The translations under genes were made by a program, and so were the position numbers. Positions 1-5,064 of a stretch of DNA of 9,564 nt are shown here, piece by piece. Positions within the stretch are counted from its first letter, which is position 1. Each line of letters begins with the position of its first letter. The notes under the pieces are model-generated. The model ran no database searches and was not told where the DNA came from. It worked only from the letters and a program-made list of their open reading frames with translations. Source of the stretch: an uncultured Sphingomonadaceae bacterium. GTDB lineage: Bacteria; Pseudomonadota; Alphaproteobacteria; Sphingomonadales; Sphingomonadaceae. The DNA is taken from the NCBI GenBank assembly GCA_946480515.1, contig CAMLKX010000060.1:1-9564 (forward strand). Direction: 5' to 3'.

Positions 1-165
1 AGTTCGCTGATCTGCACGCCCGCGACCATGACTCACCGCGGCATGCCGCCCGAGACGCAGCTTGAGGCGGGGATCACCACCGATTTGTTGCGGCTGTCCG
101 TCGGCCTGGAAGGCGCCGAAGCCCTGATCGCCGATCTGGCGGGAGGCTTTGATGCCATCGCCTAG
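1..165 (+). CDS. C-terminal end of a Cys/Met-metabolism PLP-dependent enzyme (partial)
   Basis: Reading frame 1 is open from the window edge to TAG at 163-165 and gives 54 residues. The stretch with TPATMTHRGMPPE, followed by AGITTDLLRLSVGLEG and LIADL, is the usual C-terminal signature of the trans-sulfuration family (cystathionine gamma-synthase, cystathionine beta/gamma-lyase, O-succinylhomoserine sulfhydrylase, methionine gamma-lyase). The active-site lysine and most of the protein lie upstream of the window, so the member cannot be decided here. Its 3' end overlaps the next gene by 14 bases (or 17 if a TTG start is used there), which suggests translational coupling. In this family the PLP enzymes move sulfur between cysteine, homocysteine and homoserine esters, which fits the sulfur-related gene that follows. 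Confidence 0.85.
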   Translation, partial: SSLICTPATMTHRGMPPETQLEAGITTDLLRLSVGLEGAEALIADLAGGFDAIA

Positions 166-1267
166 CGCGCGGCGGGCATGGGTCCGCGACGCAATCCAGA
201 CCATCAAGGCAGAGATCGCGTCCGCATCCGACACGCCGCTGTTCGAGATGCCGCTTCCACAACTGCCCGGAATTATGCTGTTCTGGAAAGACGAGAGCGT
301 TCACGCCTCGGGCAGCCTCAAGCACCGCCTCGCCCGCTCGCTGTTCCTTTACAATCTGGCGAGCGGAACAATTGGTCCCGACACTCACCTCGTCGAAGCG
401 TCGTCCGGGTCGACCGCAATTGCCGAAGCGTGGTTCGCGCGGCTCATCGGCCTGCCCTATACCGCCGTTGTTCCGGAGGCCACTGCGCCTGGCAAGATCG
501 CCGCAATCCGCGAGCTCGGCGGGAAGGTCGAGATCGCTCCGCACGGGACGAACCTGGTTGATGTCGCCCAGAAACTTGGTGCTCAGCCGAACCATCACTT
601 CTTCGACCAGTACCGCTTTGCCGCGCGCGCGACCGACTGGCGGACCGGAAACACGGCGCAGGAAATCCGCCGCCAGCTTCAATCACTCGGGCGCGACATG
701 CCCGACTGGATCGTGATGAACGCAGGGACCGGCGGCACTTGCGCCACCATCGGCCGCTACATGCGCTATCAGCCGGACTATGCCGGCACCCGCATGGCGA
801 TCGTCGATCCGCGTGGCTCCATCTTCTACAAACAATATGCCGGCCTTGATCTTCACGACGGCACTCGGCCGCAAGACTATATGGAGGGCATCGGGCGCCG
901 CGCTCCGTCCGAGAGCTTCGTTCCGGGGGTCATCGACCGCATGATTGACGTGCCCGACGAGGCGTCGATCGCGGCCATGCGCTGGCTCGCGGAGCGGCAC
1001 GGCCTGGTCTACGGCCCTTCAACCGGGATCAACCTGATTGGCGTGCTTCACGCTGCGTTCGAGGCGCGCTCGGCAGCCCGCGAGGCAGTGATTGTCAGCG
1101 TCGCCTGTGATCTCGGCGAGCGCTATCGCAAGACTGTTTACGACGATGACTGGGCGGCCGCGACGGGCCTCGATCTGGAGCCGTGGAGCGAGTGGTTCAA
1201 CCGCTTTGACCAGACCGGGGAGGGCGAGCTTTCCGGGCTTCGTGTGCATGACAAGGGGGATTTGTGA
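152..1267 (+). CDS. Cds1-like PLP-dependent cysteine desulfhydrase / cysteine synthase family protein
   Basis: The 371-residue product belongs to the fold-type II PLP enzymes (cysteine synthase/cystathionine beta-synthase superfamily). It most resembles what I remember of the mycobacterial L-cysteine desulfhydrase Cds1, which releases sulfide, pyruvate and ammonia from cysteine. Visible landmarks, numbered from the ATG: SGSLKHRLARSLFLY with the likely PLP lysine K57, the substrate loop EASSGSTA at 82-89, the phosphate-binding loop AGTGGT at 191-196, and GPSTGINL near the C-terminal third. I chose ATG 152 because GGGAGG at 141-146 lies 5 bases before it; the in-frame TTG at 149 would be too close to that site. 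The start lies inside the end of the preceding PLP-enzyme gene and the stop overlaps leuB by 4 bases. Family is secure; whether it breaks down or makes cysteine in vivo cannot be told from sequence. Confidence 0.85.
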   Translation: MPSPSARRAWVRDAIQTIKAEIASASDTPLFEMPLPQLPGIMLFWKDESVHASGSLKHRLARSLFLYNLASGTIGPDTHLVEASSGSTAIAEAWFARLIGLPYTAVVPEATAPGKIAAIRELGGKVEIAPHGTNLVDVAQKLGAQPNHHFFDQYRFAARATDWRTGNTAQEIRRQLQSLGRDMPDWIVMNAGTGGTCATIGRYMRYQPDYAGTRMAIVDPRGSIFYKQYAGLDLHDGTRPQDYMEGIGRRAPSESFVPGVIDRMIDVPDEASIAAMRWLAERHGLVYGPSTGINLIGVLHAAFEARSAAREAVIVSVACDLGERYRKTVYDDDWAAATGLDLEPWSEWFNRFDQTGEGELSGLRVHDKGDL

Positions 1268-2259
1268 CCAAGACAATTGCAGTACTCGGCGGCGACGGCA
1301 TCGGCCCGGAAGTGATCGACATCGCGCTTCAGGTGCTGGACCGGCTTGGTCTCGACGTGCGGACGGAAGCGCATGATTTTGGCGGAATCGCGATCGACCG
1401 GCACGGCGATCCGCTGCCCGCTTCAACCCTTGAGGCGTGCCGCAATGCCGACGCGATTTTGCTTGGCGCGATTGGCGGGCCAAAATGGACCGGCGCCGGG
1501 CGCACTCCGGAAGCGGGCTTGCTGCAAATCCGCAAGGAACTTGGACTGTTTGCCAATATCCGGCCGGTTGTCTGCCATCCCGGCCAGGAGAAAATCTCTC
1601 CATTAAAGGATGAGCGTGCCGCCGGCGCGGACCTGGTGATCGTGCGGGAGCTGACCGGCGGCCTCTACTTCGGCGAGAAGCAGGATGGCGAGGAGCGCGC
1701 TACCGACCTGTGTGTCTACACCGCTGGCGAGGTCGAGCGCGTCGCCCGCATCGCGTTCGAGCTTGCGCGCCAGCGTGGCAAGAAGCTGACCTCGATCGAC
1801 AAGGCCAATGTGCTCGCCACCAGCCGGCTGTGGCGGCGGGTGATCGAACGCGTCGCTGCCGATTATCCCGATGTCGCCGTCAGTCACGAGCTGGTCGATT
1901 CGGCGGCGATGAAGCTGGTGCTGAATCCCACGGACTATGATGTGATCGTCACTGAAAATCTGTTCGGGGATATCCTCAGCGACCTCGCTTCAGCGATCCC
2001 CGGCTCGATCGGCTTTCTCGGTTCTGCGTCGCTCGGGTCAAGTGGGCCTGGAATGTATGAGCCGATCCATGGATCCGCGCCGGATATCGCGGGCAAGAAC
2101 CTCGCCAATCCGGTGGGAGCGGTCGTCAGCCTGGCCTTGTTGCTGCGCCACTCGCTTGGGGAGATTGAGGCGGCGGACCGGATTGATGCGCGGGTCGCCT
2201 CGGCAGCGAGGCTCGGCAACGACCGCGCGGCCCTGATCGAGCATTTGCTCGGAGTTTAG
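1264..2259 (+). CDS. leuB: 3-isopropylmalate dehydrogenase
   Basis: The 331-residue protein oxidises and decarboxylates 3-isopropylmalate with NAD in leucine biosynthesis, in the cytoplasm. It is a full isocitrate/isopropylmalate dehydrogenase domain: GDGIGPEV at 10-17, substrate arginines R90 and R100 in LQIRKELGLFANIRP, R128 in VRELTGG, Y135 in GGLYFG, K180 in DKANVL, D212 in VDSAAM, metal aspartates D236 and D240 in NLFGDILSDL, and the NAD-binding EPIHGSAPDIAGKNLANP. The spacing of these residues matches the Thermus enzyme as I remember it. Start is GTG 1264, sharing GTGA with the stop of the upstream gene; AAGGGGGA at 1253-1260 is the ribosome binding site. The C-terminus is short: after the last helix region it lacks the usual PDLGG..GT stretch, ending about 15-25 residues early. 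The 3' end overlaps a convergent gene by 4 bases. Homoisocitrate or tartrate dehydrogenase is less likely because of the leuB-type RELTGGLYFGE loop. Confidence 0.93.
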   Translation: MTKTIAVLGGDGIGPEVIDIALQVLDRLGLDVRTEAHDFGGIAIDRHGDPLPASTLEACRNADAILLGAIGGPKWTGAGRTPEAGLLQIRKELGLFANIRPVVCHPGQEKISPLKDERAAGADLVIVRELTGGLYFGEKQDGEERATDLCVYTAGEVERVARIAFELARQRGKKLTSIDKANVLATSRLWRRVIERVAADYPDVAVSHELVDSAAMKLVLNPTDYDVIVTENLFGDILSDLASAIPGSIGFLGSASLGSSGPGMYEPIHGSAPDIAGKNLANPVGAVVSLALLLRHSLGEIEAADRIDARVASAARLGNDRAALIEHLLGV

Positions 2260-3023
2260 CGCTCGAGGCGGTGTGGCAAGTCCTTCTCGACAGCGCGAGC
2301 CCGACCGCTCGTGACGGGGTAGCCGTGGCTGTCGCCAATGACGATCCAGGGCTCTCCGTCCCGATGTTCGATTGTCGGCACAATGACCTCGACCGGATGG
2401 TTCGTCGCATCGTCTAGAACGGCCGCGAAATCCGCGTGCTGACCAATCCTCTGCAAGTTGCAGATGGTCGGAAACACCAGCTTCGCTTCGCCTGCGCGCA
2501 TCCGCTGGAGCACCTTCGTGCAACTCTGCCAGGACGCCGCTTCGCACTCGGTGCCATCGACCCTGGGCTCCCAGTTCGGATCCGCAGCGCGAGCAACGAA
2601 GAAGTGGGTTTCAAACCTGCGACCGATCAGGTGATCCGGCCGCCAGTGCGCGAAGTGGGTCAGCGATTCCAAGTCCACGGAGAGGCCTGACTGCGCGAGC
2701 AGGGCCCCGAAGTCGCTTCCGGCGTGAAGTTTCGCCTGGAGCTCTGCAGCTTCCGCTGGCGAAGGGATCGGTGAGATTCCGACAGCAATGGCCGTCTCTT
2801 CGAGGGTCTCGCGAATGGCAGCGATCTTAAACTTGGCAAGTGGGTCGCTCGCGGTTCCGGCGAGCGCCTTGTCCGCCGCATCAACCCGGCCACCGGGAAA
2901 CACCATTGCTCCACCGAAGGCTGTCATCGCCGCGGACCGCTCGACCATCAGTAGTTCGAGCGGCCGATCCTCCGCCTCCCTTATCAGGATCAGCGAGGCG
3001 GCAAGGATCGGCGATTCGGGCAT
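2256..3023 (-). CDS. NUDIX hydrolase, NUDT19-like (possible CoA/nucleotide-diphosphate hydrolase)
   Basis: The 255-residue product has a NUDIX fold of the NUDT19-like type, as seen from MVERSAAMTAFGGAMVFPGGRVDAAD (residues 26-51) followed by RETLEETAI at 71-79. Between the FPGGRVD motif and the RE..EE core there is an insertion of about 20 residues, normal for this subgroup; some eukaryotic relatives cleave CoA or acyl-CoA. The position that is usually glycine after EE.. in the NUDIX box is alanine here. The second half (APHWRPD-like motif HWRPDHLIGRRFETHFFVA) is also typical of the subgroup. The start is ATG 3023 because an in-frame TAG lies only 9 bases upstream; no clear Shine-Dalgarno sequence precedes it. 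The gene converges on leuB, overlapping it by 4 bases. The terminator at 3053-3087 lies just upstream in the same direction, so it is not simply the second gene of an operon with the lipoprotein. Substrate unknown. Confidence 0.85.
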   Translation of the reverse strand: MPESPILAASLILIREAEDRPLELLMVERSAAMTAFGGAMVFPGGRVDAADKALAGTASDPLAKFKIAAIRETLEETAIAVGISPIPSPAEAAELQAKLHAGSDFGALLAQSGLSVDLESLTHFAHWRPDHLIGRRFETHFFVARAADPNWEPRVDGTECEAASWQSCTKVLQRMRAGEAKLVFPTICNLQRIGQHADFAAVLDDATNHPVEVIVPTIEHRDGEPWIVIGDSHGYPVTSGRARAVEKDLPHRLER

Positions 3024-3052
3024 TCTGTGCAGCTATGACTTGAGCGGCCATG

Positions 3053-3087
3053 AAAAAAGGGCTGACAGTACAAGACTGCCAGCCCTT
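3053..3087 (-). terminator. Rho-independent terminator downstream of the small lipoprotein gene
   Basis: Read on the - strand, AAGGGCTGGCAGT (3087-3075) and ACTGTCAGCCCTT (3069-3057) form a 13-base-pair stem with one G-U pair and a 5-base loop (CTTGT). The last two T of the stem continue into four more T, giving a run of six. On the + strand the wobble becomes an A-C mismatch, so the structure is oriented for - strand transcription. It lies 25 bases beyond the stop of the lipoprotein gene and 30 bases before the start of the NUDIX gene. Confidence 0.9.
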
Positions 3088-3112
3088 CGCGTGCCCGCCC
3101 GTGGCGGTTCGA

Positions 3113-3397
3113 TTACATCGCGTTGACGGCGGCCTCGTTGGTCGCTGCGGCATTCACGTCCGCTTCGTCGATCGCTTCTTCCTTGGCTGCGCCTTCTTCC
3201 TTCAGTGCATCAGCCTGATTCTCGAGCGAATCAGCCTGAGCCTCAGTCGCTGCGTTGTCAGCCATTGCTTCCAGGTTGTCGGCGGCGTTCTCGTAGTTCT
3301 CCTGAACGTTCTCGCCCGCAGCATCGTCACCCTGACCGCCGCAGCCGGCGAGTGCGAGAGCCGCTGCTCCGACGAGCGCGAAAGAAAGCTTCTTCAT
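3113..3397 (-). CDS. Small acidic alanine-rich lipoprotein of unknown function
   Basis: The 94-residue product starts with a lipoprotein signal peptide: MKK, a hydrophobic stretch, and the lipobox LAGC with the acylated cysteine at residue 19. The mature part (75 residues) is rich in A, E, D and N and has no basic cluster; the stretch 30-80 (ENVQENYENAADNLEAMADNAATE and on) looks like a long amphipathic or coiled-coil helix with Ala at regular spacing. There is no Lpp-type C-terminal lysine for peptidoglycan attachment. AGGGGA sits 7 bases before the ATG at 3397. An EcfG-type promoter lies upstream and an intrinsic terminator downstream, so it is a single-gene unit. I know similar small lipoproteins from sphingomonads only as hypothetical proteins. 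A stress-induced envelope role is inferred from the promoter, not from the protein. Confidence 0.85.
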   Translation of the reverse strand: MKKLSFALVGAAALALAGCGGQGDDAAGENVQENYENAADNLEAMADNAATEAQADSLENQADALKEEGAAKEEAIDEADVNAAATNEAAVNAM

Positions 3398-3454
3398 TGT
3401 CGTGTCCCCTATTGTTCAGGTGAGGTGTTCATGCCTGTCACTATGGATCGCGTC

Positions 3455-3479
3455 AACGCCGTCGCATCGTTCCGGTTCC
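3455..3479 (-). promoter_or_regulatory. EcfG-type (general stress response) promoter for the lipoprotein gene
   Basis: On the - strand GGAAC (3479-3475) is followed by exactly 16 bases and CGTT (3458-3455). This equals the known alphaproteobacterial EcfG consensus GGAAC-N16/17-CGTT. Transcription would start near 3447, about 50 bases before the lipoprotein start at 3397. A second GGAAC at 3473-3469 is only 10 bases from the CGTT and is not correctly placed. The motif is read directly; use by EcfG is inferred. Confidence 0.75.
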
Positions 3480-3500
3480 GTATCTCTCGCGTGCGGCACC

Positions 3501-3529
3501 TTGAGATGAGAGGGCATTGCGCCTATCTT
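3501..3529 (+). promoter_or_regulatory. Sigma-70-type promoter of the permuted ssrA gene
   Basis: TTGAGA (3501-3506) and TATCTT (3524-3529) are separated by 17 bases. The expected transcription start, about 7 bases downstream (near 3536), coincides with the predicted 5' end of the tmRNA acceptor piece. It is back to back with the EcfG-type promoter; the two -35 elements are 21 bases apart. Confidence 0.7.
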
Positions 3530-3535
3530 GGCGGT

Positions 3536-3905
3536 GCCGGGTAACCGGCTACGTCGGTAGAATATCGAGTGGAATAGGCATTTCGGACCCGGAGGGCAGT
3601 ACTCCGGCGCCTCCACCATCAGCGGCGGGACTGCGATAAAAAACGCTGTTGCTGATGGGGGCGAAACAGGATCGACGAGTGCAGTAAAAGCTTGGTTGCC
3701 GATCGGTTTGAGCCACCGCGACGGTTCATTCACACAAGTGCCAACGATAACGAGGCGCTCGCAATTGCTGCGTAACTAATGGCCTAACGGTCTAAGTTAC
3801 AAAGACAAAAGCGCGGTTGGACCCCACCGGGCAACAGAAGGGGATTCCAGCGGCCGCCGGGAGGGCCGGGCAACAGAACCTCCCGGACCTCCAGCAAAGG
3901 TGGAG
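3536..3905 (+). ncRNA. ssrA: tmRNA, circularly permuted two-piece alphaproteobacterial form
   Basis: tmRNA with SmpB rescues stalled ribosomes and adds a degradation tag. The gene is permuted: the acceptor piece comes first (about 3536-3618, ending in discriminator A plus CCA at 3616-3618), then a spacer (3619-3656), then the coding piece (from 3657). Acceptor stem: GGGGGCG (3657-3663) pairs with CGCCTCC (3608-3614) over 7 pairs, with the G-U at the third pair expected for alanyl-tRNA synthetase recognition. T arm: CCGGAG/CTCCGG with the unusual loop GGCAGTA (3595-3601). GGTAACC (3540-3546) pairs with GGTTGCC (3694-3700), holding the two pieces together. The reading frame starts at GCC 3740 and ends at TAA 3773-3775; tag ANDNEALAIAA. 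Two hairpins with nearly identical 14-base loops follow (3822-3843 and 3857-3886). In the spacer, TCAGC (3619-3623) and GCTGA (3651-3655) extend the acceptor stem in the precursor. The 5' end fits the promoter; the 3' end is approximate. Confidence 0.93.
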
Positions 3906-3937
3906 CGCAGGCCAGCTCAAGCTCCCCACTTTCTTAT
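3899..3937 (+). terminator. Possible terminator of ssrA
   Basis: GGAGC (3902-3906) pairs with GCTCC (3921-3925); three further pairs are possible after a two-base bulge, followed by the T-rich stretch TTTCTTAT at 3930-3937. It lies between ssrA and the convergent mscL stop codon, which is where a terminator is expected. The stem is imperfect and the loop is 14 bases, so this is a weak call. Confidence 0.3.
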
Positions 3938-4356
3938 CGTCTGCGTAACTCGTCCCTGATCTCGGTCAGCAGTTCGATCTCACTCGGGCCCACCGGGCCG
4001 TCGGCATGACGGCGCGTGAGCCGGTTTGCGGCCCGGACCAGCAGGAAGATGACGAAAGCGAGGATCAGAAAATTGATCAGAACCGTGACGAACTGGCCCC
4101 AGCCGAGCACCGCTGCGCCCGCCGCTTTCAACTGCGCGTAGCTATTCGCATCCCCGCGGAAATTTTCCGGGACCGGTGCCAGCAGCGTGAAGTAATTCGA
4201 GAAATCTAATCCACCGAAAACCGCTCCGACGACAGGCATGATCAAATCGTCGGTCAGGCTCTTGGTGATCGTGGCGAAGGCCGCGCCGATGATGACGGCC
4301 ACTGCCAGGTCGAGCACATTGCCGCGCGCAATGAAATCACGAAATTCCGTCAGCAT
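3934..4356 (-). CDS. mscL: Large-conductance mechanosensitive channel
   Basis: The 140-residue product (E. coli MscL has 136) forms the homopentameric inner-membrane pore that opens under high membrane tension and releases solutes after osmotic down-shock. The N-terminal amphipathic helix FRDFIARGN leads into TM1 (about 14-42, NVLDLAVAVIIGAAF...DLIMP), a periplasmic loop (about 43-84), TM2 (about 85-109, GQFVTVLINFLILAFVIFLLVRA) and the cytoplasmic helix with ELLTEIRDELRR. At the position of E. coli G22 in the pore constriction there is alanine (A20), as in the mycobacterial channel. The run GGGGGGAA ends 5 bases before the ATG at 4356. A weak -10-like TAGACT lies at 4389-4384 (- strand), without a convincing -35. 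The gene is divergent from lemA and convergent with ssrA. Confidence 0.97.
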   Translation of the reverse strand: MLTEFRDFIARGNVLDLAVAVIIGAAFATITKSLTDDLIMPVVGAVFGGLDFSNYFTLLAPVPENFRGDANSYAQLKAAGAAVLGWGQFVTVLINFLILAFVIFLLVRAANRLTRRHADGPVGPSEIELLTEIRDELRRR

Positions 4357-4405
4357 CGCATTCCCCCCAATGGACGTCGCAGAAGTCTATCAAAGCAGCG
4401 CTCAA

Positions 4406-4434
4406 TTGAAAGGTGGCGGCGCCATCTCTAACTT
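4406..4434 (+). promoter_or_regulatory. Putative sigma-70-type promoter of the lemA unit
   Basis: TTGAAA (4406-4411) and TAACTT (4429-4434) are separated by 17 bases. The -35 matches the consensus in 5 of 6 positions, the -10 only in 3 of 6. Transcription would begin near 4441, about 27 bases before the lemA start, in the mscL-lemA divergent gap. Confidence 0.45.
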
Positions 4435-4467
4435 ACGCTGGCTGATCAGAAGACAGGGGAGCCGCAC

Positions 4468-5064
4468 ATGACCGCACTTCGCCGCTTGGGAGGATTTGCT
4501 CCGCTGGTCGCACTCGCATTGGCGGGATGCGGCTTGAACACGGTTCCGACCGCGGAAGAAAACGTCAACGCCAAGTGGGGCAATGTGCAGAGCGAATATC
4601 AGCGCCGCGCTGATCTGATCCCGAATTTGGTCGAGACCGTGAAGGGTTATGCGCAGCAGGAGCGGGAGGTGCTGACCGAGGTCACCAATGCCCGAGCACG
4701 CGCAACTAGCGTCCAGCTCAACGCAGACGATCTTGATGACCCGGCGAAGGTGCGGGCGTTCAACGAGGCGCAAAGCCAACTCGGCGGTTCGCTCGGCCGG
4801 CTGCTGGCGACGTTCGAAGCCTATCCCGACCTCAAGTCGAACCAGAATTTCCTCACTCTGCAGTCGCAGATCGAAGGGACCGAGAACTCGATCCTCGTCG
4901 CGAGGCGCGATTATAACGAGGCGGTGCAGGCCTATAACACGACCATCCGCACCTTCCCCGACGCGATTGGCGCTAAGATCTTCTACGGAGCCAAGCCGAA
5001 GGTACCGTTCGAAGCCGCTAGCGGAGCCCAGGCCGCGCCGACGGTCGACTTCAATACACAGTGA
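4468..5064 (+). CDS. lemA: LemA family lipoprotein
   Basis: The 198-residue product has a signal peptide with lipobox LAGC (cysteine at residue 21), so it should be lipid-anchored to a membrane. The LemA domain is complete: NVQSEYQRRADLIPNLVETVKGYA at 39-62, a long helical middle, and the closing FPDAIGAKIFYGAKPKVPFE near 163-182. LemA proteins form an extended helical bundle; their function is poorly known, and they are commonly encoded next to TPM-domain proteins, as here. AGGGGAG (4455-4461) precedes the ATG by 7 bases when counted from its A at 4460. The stop TGA overlaps a GTG of the next gene (GTGA at 5061-5064). Confidence 0.93.
   Translation: MTALRRLGGFAPLVALALAGCGLNTVPTAEENVNAKWGNVQSEYQRRADLIPNLVETVKGYAQQEREVLTEVTNARARATSVQLNADDLDDPAKVRAFNEAQSQLGGSLGRLLATFEAYPDLKSNQNFLTLQSQIEGTENSILVARRDYNEAVQAYNTTIRTFPDAIGAKIFYGAKPKVPFEAASGAQAAPTVDFNTQ

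Noticed and set aside
3451..3456. TTGACG on the - strand as a housekeeping -35 for the lipoprotein gene
   Set aside because: The hexamer 17 bases downstream (CATGAA) matches the -10 consensus in only 3 of 6 positions, and the overlapping EcfG motif explains the site better.
3469..3473. Second GGAAC upstream of the lipoprotein gene as an alternative -35
   Set aside because: It is only 10 bases from the CGTT, too close for the EcfG spacing; the copy at 3475-3479 fits.
3050..3544. Open frame on the + strand of 164 codons
   Set aside because: It starts inside the terminator, runs antisense through the lipoprotein gene and its promoter, and ends in the ssrA acceptor region; the product is low in recognisable features.
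3416..3733. Open frame on the - strand of 105 codons
   Set aside because: It covers the antisense of the ssrA acceptor piece and both promoters; it has no family signature.
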